From Lentibacillus jeotgali (lineage in GTDB: Bacteria; Bacillota; Bacilli; Bacillales; Amphibacillaceae), in contig NZ_AGAV01000015.1 of NCBI RefSeq assembly GCF_000224785.1, positions 124,001 through 188,000 of the forward strand: 64,000 nucleotides of DNA, written 5' to 3'. Each line of letters begins with the position of its first letter. Positions within the stretch are counted from its first letter, which is position 1. Below the pieces are notes generated by a model. The model had not been told where the DNA came from, searched no databases, and worked only from the letters and a program-made list of their open reading frames with translations. Positions 55,282 through 63,783 of this stretch are shown here, piece by piece. Both the position numbers and the translations under genes were made by a program.

Positions 55282-56190
55282 ATGATGGGACGTTGGCCGG
55301 AATTTGTACAGATAAAAGAAGTCGGGCCGCGCGACGGACTGCAGAATGAAAAGCAAAGGATATCAACGGCTGATAAAGTGCACTGGATTAATACATTGTC
55401 TGAATCAGGGGTAACGGAAATCGAATATTCTTCATTTGTCCATCCGAAATGGGTGCCTGCGTTGTCAGATGCAAATGAGGTGGGGGGAAGAATCAGACGA
55501 AACCCGAATATCCGTTATTCGGCACTGGTTCCCAACATGAAAGGCCTGGAACTTGCACTTGGAGCAGGTATTGACGGGGCTTCAGTATTCATGTCGGCAA
55601 GCGAGACGCATAACAAGAAAAATATCAACAAATCAATTGATGAGACGTATCCGGTCCTCGAGGAAGTAATCCATGGGGCAAAAGATGCGGGAAAACATGT
55701 AACAGGATATGTATCGACGGTGTTTGACTGCCCGTATGAGGGTGAGATTACCCCTGAGCAGGTGTTGCGGGTTTGTGACCGGCTGATTGAGGCCGGCGTT
55801 GACGATCTATCCCTTGGTGACACGATTGGTACGGCAGTCCCGGTTCAAGTTGATCAGCTGCTAGGCGAGGTGCTTGAACGCTTCCCAAGCGAAAAAATCA
55901 TCATGCATTTTCATGATACACGCGGCATGGCAATTGCCAATATTATGCGCTCAATGGAATACGGCATCACCCGGTTTGACAGTGCAATCGGCGGACTCGG
56001 CGGCTGCCCTTACGCACCGGGAGCAGCCGGCAATGTGGCAACAAATGATGTCTTGTATCTATTGAATGGCCTCGGTATTAAGACGGGAATGGATGAACAT
56101 AAACTACAGGAAGCAGCGATGTATATTCAAAGCAAACTCGGCAAGTCGCTGCCAAGCAAATCTCTGGCGTATGCTGCAAGCCAAAACTGA
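55282..56190 (+). CDS. yngG: Hydroxymethylglutaryl-CoA lyase
   Basis: 302-residue TIM-barrel enzyme splitting HMG-CoA into acetyl-CoA and acetoacetate, the last step of leucine breakdown. EVGPRDGLQNE opens the barrel with the catalytic Arg-Asp, HFHDTRG supplies metal-binding His residues, and GGLGGCPYAPGAAGN holds the active-site Cys loop. Start at 55282 or 55285 after AAGGAGGGG. No other leucine-degradation genes are beside it, unlike the yng cluster of B. subtilis. Confidence 0.95.
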   Translation: MMGRWPEFVQIKEVGPRDGLQNEKQRISTADKVHWINTLSESGVTEIEYSSFVHPKWVPALSDANEVGGRIRRNPNIRYSALVPNMKGLELALGAGIDGASVFMSASETHNKKNINKSIDETYPVLEEVIHGAKDAGKHVTGYVSTVFDCPYEGEITPEQVLRVCDRLIEAGVDDLSLGDTIGTAVPVQVDQLLGEVLERFPSEKIIMHFHDTRGMAIANIMRSMEYGITRFDSAIGGLGGCPYAPGAAGNVATNDVLYLLNGLGIKTGMDEHKLQEAAMYIQSKLGKSLPSKSLAYAASQN

Positions 56191-56283
56191 AAGCACAATG
56201 ATGAAGAAGATAAGCCTCACCCTTTGTGATTTATTGGGGGGAGGTTTTCTTTTTTAATCAGTATATATCCGCTAAAAGGTTGA

Positions 56284-56420
56284 TATCAGCGGAAGGGAAG
56301 AAACATCGCCAGAAGAGAAGAAATATCAACAGCAGACAGGAATCATCTGCAGAAGAAGAAAAACATCAGCAGAAGGAAGGAATTATCGCCAGGAAGAGAA
56401 AAAATCAGCAGAAGCTGAAG
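56284..56420. repeat. 20-bp-phased repeat array, TATCAGCAGA type (reverse of the 8.1-kb array)
   Basis: TATCAGC or variants (CATCGCC, TATCAAC, CATCTGC, CATCAGC, TATCGCC) start at 56284, 56304, 56324, 56344, 56364 and 56384, exactly 20 bp apart, with a shifted copy near 56403. Read on the other strand the core is TCTGCTGATA, as at 8121-8250. The filler is purine-rich. An 86-codon frame crosses it but only because the array lacks stops; it is not a gene. It separates yngG from the XRE-cupin gene. Confidence 0.85.
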
Positions 56421-56539
56421 GATCGCATAAGATATCAGGGCATTAACAATAAAGCAGATTCCCTGTTGCCATATTTGAAAAATTAATCTATCCTGTGATA
56501 AGAAGATTGTATAGGACGAGGCGAAAGGGGCGAGTTACC

Positions 56540-57094
56540 ATAGATCTCCAAAATATTGGCCAGAAACTAAAACAAGCCCGGCTTAAAAGCAAACATACAC
56601 AGCAGCAAATAGCGGATCAATGCGGTATCTCCAAAAGCCTGTTATCGAAAATCGAAAATGGCCAGACCTCATCTGCTGTTGCGACACTATCGAAAATTTC
56701 CGAAGCATTGGGTGTGCCGCTCTCCTGGGTGCTGGATGGGCATCCCGAGACAGATCTTGTCATGCTTCCAAAAATGGAGCGGAAGATCAGTGCGGATGAT
56801 GAAAATATGGGTTATTCGCTTGAATTGCTTGCCAACCGCTCACGCTTTTCACGGATTGAACCGACGATTGTTCATGTGACACCGAAAGATTACAACGTTC
56901 GGAATGAGCCGTATACACATTCACAGGATGAATTCATTTATATCGTCGAAGGGTCCATCGAACTGTATTACGACGGGGAAAAGCATTATATGGAAAAAGG
57001 GGACACCGGTTACTTCAAAGGGATTAAACCGCATTTATTTATCCCGGTGGACAATGATGGCGCCAAGGTTTTGGCGGTCTTTATTGATGAATAA
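56540..57094 (+). CDS. XRE-cupin transcriptional regulator with an apparent AUA start
   Basis: Helix-turn-helix domain (IGQKLKQARLKSKHTQQQIADQCGISKSLLSKIENG) joined to a C-terminal cupin (EFIYIVEGSIELYYDGEKHYMEKGDTGYF). Homologues of this type usually begin close to the DLQNIG motif. Here GAAAGGGG is followed after 9 bp by ATA GAT CTC, with no ATG, GTG or TTG in reach. In-frame GTG at 56495 and TTG at 56507 lie before this site and lack binding sites of their own. Either AUA is used, or an upstream start is used weakly. 184 residues from the ATA. Such regulators often control sugar or polyamine genes. Confidence 0.85.
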   Translation: MDLQNIGQKLKQARLKSKHTQQQIADQCGISKSLLSKIENGQTSSAVATLSKISEALGVPLSWVLDGHPETDLVMLPKMERKISADDENMGYSLELLANRSRFSRIEPTIVHVTPKDYNVRNEPYTHSQDEFIYIVEGSIELYYDGEKHYMEKGDTGYFKGIKPHLFIPVDNDGAKVLAVFIDE

Positions 57095-57129
57095 AAAAAT
57101 TGCCTTCCGTCAATGGAGGCAATTTTTTT
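57092..57129. terminator. Bidirectional terminator between the XRE-cupin and symporter genes
   Basis: AAAAATTGCCTTCC pairs with GGAGGCAATTTTT with one bulge; A and T runs on either side serve both convergent genes. Confidence 0.9.
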
Positions 57130-57135
57130 AGCACG

Positions 57136-58368
57136 TCAGCTTGCTCGTTCCGTTTCCTGTGACTTCTCTGTCTTATTAATAATACTTGTTCCAGCGAGGT
57201 CACCGGTCACATTTAATGCTGTACAGCCCATGCCGACAAGTACATCAATGGCAGTCAATAAACCGACTGCTTCCATCGGCAGGCCAAGTTGCGCGAATAC
57301 AGTAGCAATCATGATGATGCCTGCACCGGGTACACCCGCCGTACCAACTGATGCGAGTGTCCCAATCAGGACTACCTGTAATATTTCTGCAAAACTTAAT
57401 GGGTCGCCGACGACGTTTGCGGCAAATACAGCTGAAACGGCAATCCGGATAGCGGCTCCGTCCATATTAGCCGTTGCGCCAAGCGGCAGGCTGAACCCGT
57501 ACAAGCTTTTTCGCAGATTCAGCTCGCTCGCAGCATTGAGCGTCAGCGGCAGCGTACCGGAGCTGCTCTGAGTGACAAATGCTGTAATCATTGGTGTGCG
57601 TCCATGCCTGAAAAAGTCTTTTATATTGACTTTGAAAACTGCCATTATCAGGACGTAAAACAGTAGCTGAACAATCAGTGCAACATAGAGGACGCCTACC
57701 ATGCTGCCCAGTTCCGCTAATGTATCAGCCCCCTGATTACCAACCACCTCTGCTATAATCGCAAAAATACCGATCGGAACATACTGGATGACAGCCTTCA
57801 TGATCGTTAAAGTGGCTTCATTCAGGCCATCCACCAGATTATAAACTGTTTCGCCAAGTTTCTTGTTGGCTTCGGATGACCGGAGTGCTGATATGGCGAT
57901 TCCGAACGCAAGCGCTGTAAAGATAATGCCAAGCAGGTTCGGTTCACTGAATGCCGTAATTATATTTTTCGGAACAATGCTTAGTAAAACACTGATGGTG
58001 CCCGGGTCTTCTGGAACTTCAAATTCTTCATTCGTATCAAGTGTCATGCCTGTACCGGGATTGAACATGCTCGCAACCGCAATTCCCACAGTGATGGCAA
58101 ATGCAGATGACACGATGTAATAGATGAATACCTTTCCGCCCATGCGGCCCAGATCACCAAGCTTTGTCTGGTTCACGCCGACAATCAGTGTGAATAATAT
58201 CAGTGGAACAATCAGAAATTGCAAAAGCCGCAGCAGCAAATCCCCGAATGGAGACAGAATAGCTATATCTTCCCCGAAAATCAGCCCGGCAAGAACCCCG
58301 AGAGCAAGTGCAATCGTAATTTTTAACATTAAGGATGCTTCGATATATCCTCTCCAAAGTCTCCTCAT
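57136..58368 (-). CDS. Dicarboxylate/amino acid:cation symporter (DAACS)
   Basis: 410 residues. Eight helices with hairpin loops; TQSSSGTLPLTLNAA is the serine-rich hairpin, GATANMDGAAI the NMDGT-like motif and GVPGAGIIM the second hairpin of GltP/DctA carriers, which import glutamate, aspartate or C4 acids with Na+ or H+. ATG at 58368 follows GAGGGGGG; a longer frame from 58392 lacks a site. Monocistronic. The substrate is not fixed by sequence alone. Confidence 0.93.
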   Translation of the reverse strand: MRRLWRGYIEASLMLKITIALALGVLAGLIFGEDIAILSPFGDLLLRLLQFLIVPLILFTLIVGVNQTKLGDLGRMGGKVFIYYIVSSAFAITVGIAVASMFNPGTGMTLDTNEEFEVPEDPGTISVLLSIVPKNIITAFSEPNLLGIIFTALAFGIAISALRSSEANKKLGETVYNLVDGLNEATLTIMKAVIQYVPIGIFAIIAEVVGNQGADTLAELGSMVGVLYVALIVQLLFYVLIMAVFKVNIKDFFRHGRTPMITAFVTQSSSGTLPLTLNAASELNLRKSLYGFSLPLGATANMDGAAIRIAVSAVFAANVVGDPLSFAEILQVVLIGTLASVGTAGVPGAGIIMIATVFAQLGLPMEAVGLLTAIDVLVGMGCTALNVTGDLAGTSIINKTEKSQETERAS

Positions 58369-58490
58369 TAATATACCCCCCTCGCCAATCATTCACGGTT
58401 CCTATTCCGATCGAATTAATTGGTGTTATGTTTAGACATTATCTTGTTTAGAGGGTGCTGTCAAAAGTATTGATTCCAGTCCAATCTGTA

Positions 58491-58520
58491 AAAAGCCATG
58501 CTCATGTGAACATGGCTTTC
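58491..58520 (-). terminator. Terminator of the CAP lipoprotein gene
   Basis: Read leftwards, AAAGCCATG pairs with CATGGCTTT, followed by T5. Confidence 0.8.
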
Positions 58521-58526
58521 ATAGTG

Positions 58527-59306
58527 CTATTTTTCAATAAACATTTGTGACCAGTAACCGCCATCACTCGTATAACCGACGCCAATATGGGTGAAGGACT
58601 CGTCCAGGATATTTTCCCGGTGTTCTGTACTATTCATCCACGAGTCGACCACCTGTTGTGGCGACTGTTGGCCCCGTGCGATATTTTCGCCGGCTGACTC
58701 AAATGAGACATTGAATTCACGCATCATATTAAACGGTGACCCGTATGTCGGGCTTGTGTGTGAAAAGTAGTTCTTTTCCTGCATGTCCTCAGATTTTTGC
58801 CGGGCGACACCACTTAACGGTTTACTCACTTTTAAGGGGGATAGTCCTTGCCTGCTTCTTTCCCGGTTCGTCAGGGAGATCACTTTTGAGGCAAATTCAT
58901 TCATGCCCTGCTGTGACTGGTTTTGCTGCTGCCCGTTAGTGTCCTGGTTTTGTTCAGGATGTGGTCGTTCCTGACCCTGCTGCAGCTGTCTGTCCTGCTC
59001 TCTTCCGGGGTCCCGGGCATTTCCGCTAAATGGATTCTGGTTTTGGTTATTGTCGTCTAAATTTTCATTTCGGTTCCGGTTGGTCTTTCCCAGATCAAGA
59101 TTATTGTCGTTGTCCTTCTCAAATCTGATGTGTTGCGTGTCAGGTCCGGCTTCGTCACTGGATGAATCAGTTTGTATTGATGAAATGGGCAGCTGATTAT
59201 CATCGGTTTCTGTATGGGACCGGCTGGCGTTTTCATCATTATTGCATCCCGCCAGACCGATGATGAGCAGGCCCATAAACATGAAACGTATGACAGCGTT
59301 CTTCAT
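58527..59306 (-). CDS. CAP-domain (SCP/YkwD-like) lipoprotein
   Basis: 259 residues. A lipoprotein signal ends in LAGC, lipid-modified Cys21. A long Asn/Gln/Asp-rich linker (residues 22-132) leads to the CAP domain with NRERSRQGLSPL, YFSHTSP, AGENIARG and NSTEHRENIL, holding the two conserved His and Glu residues. Bacillus relatives are secreted or spore-associated; their activity is not settled. The next genes on this strand encode SspH spore proteins. Confidence 0.9.
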   Translation of the reverse strand: MKNAVIRFMFMGLLIIGLAGCNNDENASRSHTETDDNQLPISSIQTDSSSDEAGPDTQHIRFEKDNDNNLDLGKTNRNRNENLDDNNQNQNPFSGNARDPGREQDRQLQQGQERPHPEQNQDTNGQQQNQSQQGMNEFASKVISLTNRERSRQGLSPLKVSKPLSGVARQKSEDMQEKNYFSHTSPTYGSPFNMMREFNVSFESAGENIARGQQSPQQVVDSWMNSTEHRENILDESFTHIGVGYTSDGGYWSQMFIEK

Positions 59307-59384
59307 GTGAAGCCTCCTTTCGTTTGTGTTGCTTCATTTTCCACTTTTTGAAATGGGGTGGAAATATCCTCAACTACTGACGTG

Positions 59385-59564
59385 TTAAAACTTTTCGTTT
59401 AACTTTGCCAACTGTGCATCAAATTCAATCTCGGGATTGTTAAGCGCAAAAACACGAGCTGTATGCGAATCGTTCACATGCTGGATATAAACCTGGTTTC
59501 CGTTGTATGTTACATCCTTCATCTCCGGTGATTGGGCGATTTCATCAGCGCGTTGTCTGTTCAA
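59385..59564 (-). CDS. sspH: H-type small acid-soluble spore protein (SspH), copy 1
   Basis: 59 residues with a TTG start at 59564, 6 bp after AAAGGAGGTG. The sequence reads NRQRADEIAQSPEMKDVTYNGNQVYIQHV, close to B. subtilis SspH (QRAKEIVESPDMKKVTYNG). SspH is a minor spore protein made in the forespore. It follows the second copy by 22 bp, so both share a transcript. It was easily missed because of the TTG start. Confidence 0.88.
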   Translation of the reverse strand: MNRQRADEIAQSPEMKDVTYNGNQVYIQHVNDSHTARVFALNNPEIEFDAQLAKLNEKF

Positions 59565-59586
59565 TCAAGGCACCTCCTTTGATTCG

Positions 59587-59772
59587 CTAAGGTCCTTCCT
59601 CAAATAAGCCATTTAGATCGACTTCCTGTTCATGGTCCATCTCATCAAGCGGGAAAACGAGTGCTGTATCGTTTTCTTCATTTATTTCTTTCAGATAAAC
59701 GGGAAAACCGTGATATTTTACATTTGTCATGGTGATCGCATCAATGATTTCCTGGGCACGGTCACTCTCCAT
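59587..59772 (-). CDS. H-type small acid-soluble spore protein (SspH), copy 2
   Basis: 61 residues: MESDRAQEIIDAITMTNVKYHGFPVYLKEINEENDTA, then DEMDHEQEVDLNGLFEE. The pattern RAxEI...VxYxGxPVYL and the acidic C-terminus match SspH. It is diverged from the copy downstream. The start follows AAAGGAG. A sigma-G-like promoter lies upstream at 59831-59805. Confidence 0.82.
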   Translation of the reverse strand: MESDRAQEIIDAITMTNVKYHGFPVYLKEINEENDTALVFPLDEMDHEQEVDLNGLFEEGP

Positions 59773-59804
59773 AGAAATCTCCTTTCTGATCGTTCTCAGT
59801 CATA

Positions 59805-59831
59805 TTTTTTGTTCGGATAAAAGGAATATAC
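59805..59831 (-). promoter_or_regulatory. Sigma-G-like promoter of the two sspH genes
   Basis: Read leftwards: GTATA (59831-59827), 15-bp spacer, CAAAAAA (59811-59805). The -35 box fits the forespore pattern GNATR and the spacing is right; the -10 box (CATNNTA) is imperfect. Confidence 0.4.
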
Positions 59832-59930
59832 GAGGCGGAAATATCCATTTTATCAGTTTGTCTCAGGTGGTAAAGTGGAGTAGAATTTATGTTGGATTGC
59901 AAAAAGACGGTTGTTCAGGGGGAATACAGC

Positions 59931-61208
59931 ATGAGAGGAAAGTCGGGGTTTTTTCAAAAATTTTATTACGGGTGGTTTATTGTCTTTATCGGCGGTCTGG
60001 GCATCTTCTTTTCAGGTCCCGGCCAGACGTATTCGAACTCAGCATTTATCGATCAGTACATCAACGATTTTGGCTGGTCCCGGACAGAGGTTTCCAGTTT
60101 ATACTCGATAGCGACCTTGATTGCCGGGCTGACGATGACGTTCGTCGGACGCTTTATTGATAAGTATGGGCAGCGGTTCATGATGGTTACGGTCGGTACG
60201 CTGTTTGCGTTTGCTTGTTTTTTTAACAGTATGGTGACGAACATGCTTATGCTGGGCATTGGCTTCTTCCTGGTGAGGCTGCTCGGTCAGGGCACGATGT
60301 CGCTTATTCCAAATACACTTGTCGCCCAATGGTTTGTTGAAAAAAGAGGCCGTGCTTTCAGTTTTATGACGATGGGCAGTTTTATCAGTGCTATGTTGTT
60401 CCCGATTATCAATACATGGCTCATTCAGACGTGGGACTGGCAAGTAGCATGGCGTTTTTGGGGCATTATGCTCTTAGTGGTTTTTGTCCCGTTTGCCCTT
60501 TTTGGAGTCCGCAATCGTCCTGAACAGATGGGCCTAGAACCGGATGGTTTTAAAAAATCAAAGGATGACGGGCCGGACACCACTAAGGGGACAGCACTTC
60601 CGGAGGCAGACGAGGACTGGACACTGAAAGAAGCGATGCGTACATGGGCTTTCTGGGGCATTTTGATTAGTGTTGGAATCCCGGCGATGATCAACACCGG
60701 AATTACGTTTCATATCATTTCAATTTTCGATACCAATAACCTGTCACCCGGAGTAGCTGCGATGGTGTTAAGTTTAATGGCCTTTGCCGGCATGCCGATG
60801 TCGCTCATTTCAGGTTTCATAACAGAAAAAATCCAAACAAATTATTTGCTGGCATCTGTGTTTGTGATTGAAATTATTTTCCTGTTAATGCTTCTCGTAA
60901 CGAATAGCTTCCTGATGGCAGTTTTATTTGGTATCGTATGGGGTATCGCTAATGGCCTGGAGCGGATTGGCATGAATGTGATCTGGCCGGATTATTTTGG
61001 TCGAAAGTATGTCGGCAGCATTAATGGTGTCGGTATGACAATGGTAGTGCTCGGCTCTTCATTTGGGCCATTACCGTTTGGCGCCGGTTTTGATATTTTT
61101 CACAATTACACCCCGGTATTGCTGGTGTCGCTGGTTTTTCCAGCTGCAGGACTGATTTGTGCAATCACTGCCAGACGCCCGCAAAAAGCGAAACTAAAAG
61201 CAAAATAA
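59931..61208 (+). CDS. OFA-family MFS transporter
   Basis: 425 residues, twelve helices. FYYGWFIVFIGGLGIFFSGPGQTYSNSAFID is the usual opening of oxalate/formate antiporter-like MFS proteins; FVGRFIDKYGQR is the MFS loop 2-3 motif. Family members move monocarboxylates; the substrate here is unknown. ATG at 59931 lies 10 bp after CAGGGGG; the earlier in-frame ATG at 59889 lacks a site. Confidence 0.9.
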   Translation: MRGKSGFFQKFYYGWFIVFIGGLGIFFSGPGQTYSNSAFIDQYINDFGWSRTEVSSLYSIATLIAGLTMTFVGRFIDKYGQRFMMVTVGTLFAFACFFNSMVTNMLMLGIGFFLVRLLGQGTMSLIPNTLVAQWFVEKRGRAFSFMTMGSFISAMLFPIINTWLIQTWDWQVAWRFWGIMLLVVFVPFALFGVRNRPEQMGLEPDGFKKSKDDGPDTTKGTALPEADEDWTLKEAMRTWAFWGILISVGIPAMINTGITFHIISIFDTNNLSPGVAAMVLSLMAFAGMPMSLISGFITEKIQTNYLLASVFVIEIIFLLMLLVTNSFLMAVLFGIVWGIANGLERIGMNVIWPDYFGRKYVGSINGVGMTMVVLGSSFGPLPFGAGFDIFHNYTPVLLVSLVFPAAGLICAITARRPQKAKLKAK

Positions 61209-61230
61209 GGAAATTAAGCGGTGAATTCAA

Positions 61231-61386
61231 ATGTTAAAAAATACAGGTGAGCGTATTATTCCTGAATATATGAAAACAACTGATGAACAGCTGATTGAGC
61301 ATATGGCAAGGTATTTTTTTGCATTGGAATATGTCCATGGTCGCATCAAAAAGCCGGTGCGCCCCATATGGACGCTCCGGCTATAA
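61231..61386 (+). pseudogene. Truncated class I methyltransferase, N-terminal stub
   Basis: 51 codons: MLKNTGERIIPEYMKTTDEQLIEHMARYFFALEYVHGR, then KKPVRPIWTLRL and stop. The first 38 residues match the start of SAM-dependent methyltransferases that continue RVLDFGCGTGYG after YVHG. Here the frame runs into the inhA terminator, and the cofactor-binding part is missing. A gene remnant, or less likely a short protein. Confidence 0.6.
61346..61382 (-). terminator. inhA terminator
   Basis: Read leftwards, AGCCGGAGCG pairs with CGCACCGGCT (one mismatch) and ends in T5. Confidence 0.8.
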
Positions 61387-61398
61387 TAATCTGTAAAC

Positions 61399-63783
61399 TT
61401 ATTTAAAAAGCAATATGTCACCAACCGTGTTGTCATCACTTTTTCCGATGACACGGAAGTTCAGGCCATATTCCGGAACATTGCGTCCGGCATCAACAAG
61501 GCCCGGGTTACTCCAGTCAGCACTGTCGTCGAACAGCGGTGTGCGCTTCGTGTAATTATCTTTCATGGTAACGTTTTGCAGATCCAAGTAATCGATAAAC
61601 ATCTTCTCGGTTTTCTCAAATGTGAACGCTGAGTCATGCAATTGATAGCGTGTCGCTCCGGCCGAATGGTCACTCCATTTGACGGCGCGCTGATCGGCAT
61701 CGACAACGCCAAGGAATCCGTCGCCCGGATGCTGGCCTGTCCAGTTGTTGTCGTAGGATTCATCAACATACCAGACAACAAGCCCTTCCCCGTAGGTCAT
61801 CAAACTGTCGCCGCGGCGGATGTTGGCAAGTCCTTCATCGACACCGTTGTGTGAGCGCCATTCGAGCAGGTAATAGTGATCTGTGTAATACGTTCCGTCA
61901 TGCTTTTCAAACCCGTTCAGATTAAATTGTGTCTCACCTTCTGCACCGTCTGAGAACACTTCGTTTCCTTCCGCCGTTACGTTGACGTTATCAAAGAAGA
62001 TGCCATCGAGATTGGTGGCCCAGTCAGTCATGGAACGGAACTGAATCTGGATTTTCTGACCGGCATATTCGCTAATATCAATCGATTCATGGACCCAACC
62101 GTCACTTGAACCGGTGTAACCCGGCATGTTCTCTTTAATGGCCGGGTAGCTGTCAGGTGTGATGTCACTCGTTGTACGTTCACTTGACAATGACTCCCAA
62201 GTATCGCCGCCATCAGTTGAAACTTGTACCATAGCAAAATCCCAGTTGGATTCGAGGTTATACCATGTGTCAAAGTCAAGCGTTGCGTTGGAAGCGCTGG
62301 TCAAATCCACTGTTGCCGCCATTTTGCTATCCATTTCATTGCCTTTGCCGCCATAGTAAGCTTTTTCACCAGATGCCGGTGTGGTCAAAACATTTTTCTT
62401 CTGCGGCAGGTTCACTCGGACGGCATCATTGTTGGTACCTTTCGTGACGCCCTCATCAAGCAGGACACTTGTACCGTTTTCTGTAATGTCATTCGAATGG
62501 ATAGTCGTACCGCTTAGCCAGTTGCCGCCATGATTGGTCTGCAGCATCTCTTTTGCAAATGGACTCATTCCGGGCGGTTCGGTCCCTGGAACATCGCCGG
62601 CCCAGCTACCGCTCGCCATCAATGACCAGTAGGCAACGGCTTCACCTTCACCGGTGTACTGGGTGTCATATTCATCAGGGAGACCCAGATCGTGGCCATA
62701 TTCATGGGCAAACACCCCGGCTGCACCGTCTTCAGGTTCAATTGTGTAATCCCAGGCACCTAACGCACCGCCAAACCGGTCACTGTTTGACTCTGCACCT
62801 GGAATAGCAACAGGCTGAGTGCCCAAGTTCCAGCGATGGGACCAGATGGCATCTCCGCCAAGTGCACCGCCGCCAGCTTCTTCACCGACACCGGCATGGA
62901 TAACCATCAGATGATCAATAAGCCCGTCTGGTTCGTCATAGACACCATCACCATCATAATCATTGCGGTCCCGGACGTCATATTCACTCAAGTCAATATC
63001 CGGGTCTTCTGAAGCTTTTTCCAGCGCTTCATAAACTAATTCGCGTGGACGCGCGTCACTGCCATCAGGCGCTGGATAGTTGCCGCCATAATAAGCAGCA
63101 GGTTTCTCAGCGGTGTACCAGCCAGCAATTTGGCCGTCTACAGTGTAGCTGCCGCCTGATTGCGCTTCATAATATTGCTTCATGGAAACCAGATTTTCAC
63201 CATTAGGTCCTTCATAACCATTTTCACCAAAGATCATGTTTTGGAAATGGTCATCGGTATAGTTGTCATAATACATGTCAGTTTCATCCGGCTGAATGGA
63301 ATTCCGTGAATAATCCGGGAAATCGATATTCAGCACCAATACTTTATCTTCCCGGACGTCGCCGTTGTAGGTCTCTTCTTTAGCCGGATCGACATGGTTC
63401 TTTTTGGCATGTCCAAGTTTATTTCCTTTCCCGTTGGTAAGCGGGTTGTTATTCTTCTTCTCATTATTTTTCATCTTGGCGTCTTCAGTGCCAGACTGAT
63501 TGATCTCCATTTTCTTGCCGCTTTCGGACTTTGACTGCAAGTATTTTTTAAGTGCTTCATTTGCTTCTGATGCAGATGCGTCCGCTGCAATGGTTCCTTT
63601 TTCCTTGAGCATCTCAATTAGCCTCTCATCATTGGCTACTCCCAAGTCTACCGGTGAGCCTAATGATGAGGGTATTTGAGTTTTTAATTCAGCATTTGCA
63701 TTTCTGCCCTGTTCTGCACTTACCGGCAGCCCAAGACTAAGCGTCAGCGCTGCTGCAGCAGATAATATAAAACCTTTCTTCAT
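61399..63783 (-). CDS. inhA: Immune inhibitor A-type secreted metalloprotease (M6)
   Basis: 794 residues with signal peptide (residues 1-23, AAAALTLSLGLPVSA), a propeptide, and the zinc site HEYGH at residues 360-364 followed by LGLPDEYD. A carbohydrate-binding-like domain (DFDTWYNLESNWDFAMVQVS, then GWVHESIDISEYAGQKIQIQFR) follows. InhA enzymes of Bacillus degrade host antibacterial and matrix proteins and self-process; many environmental species also have them. The start follows AGGAGGGGG. Confidence 0.95.
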   Translation of the reverse strand: MKKGFILSAAAALTLSLGLPVSAEQGRNANAELKTQIPSSLGSPVDLGVANDERLIEMLKEKGTIAADASASEANEALKKYLQSKSESGKKMEINQSGTEDAKMKNNEKKNNNPLTNGKGNKLGHAKKNHVDPAKEETYNGDVREDKVLVLNIDFPDYSRNSIQPDETDMYYDNYTDDHFQNMIFGENGYEGPNGENLVSMKQYYEAQSGGSYTVDGQIAGWYTAEKPAAYYGGNYPAPDGSDARPRELVYEALEKASEDPDIDLSEYDVRDRNDYDGDGVYDEPDGLIDHLMVIHAGVGEEAGGGALGGDAIWSHRWNLGTQPVAIPGAESNSDRFGGALGAWDYTIEPEDGAAGVFAHEYGHDLGLPDEYDTQYTGEGEAVAYWSLMASGSWAGDVPGTEPPGMSPFAKEMLQTNHGGNWLSGTTIHSNDITENGTSVLLDEGVTKGTNNDAVRVNLPQKKNVLTTPASGEKAYYGGKGNEMDSKMAATVDLTSASNATLDFDTWYNLESNWDFAMVQVSTDGGDTWESLSSERTTSDITPDSYPAIKENMPGYTGSSDGWVHESIDISEYAGQKIQIQFRSMTDWATNLDGIFFDNVNVTAEGNEVFSDGAEGETQFNLNGFEKHDGTYYTDHYYLLEWRSHNGVDEGLANIRRGDSLMTYGEGLVVWYVDESYDNNWTGQHPGDGFLGVVDADQRAVKWSDHSAGATRYQLHDSAFTFEKTEKMFIDYLDLQNVTMKDNYTKRTPLFDDSADWSNPGLVDAGRNVPEYGLNFRVIGKSDDNTVGDILLFK

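Noticed and set aside
56226-56486. An 86-codon open frame across the purine-rich repeat array
   Set aside because: The array has a 20-bp period, so it cannot encode a repeated peptide in one frame. The frame is open only because purine-rich sequence lacks stops, and it has no ribosome binding site.
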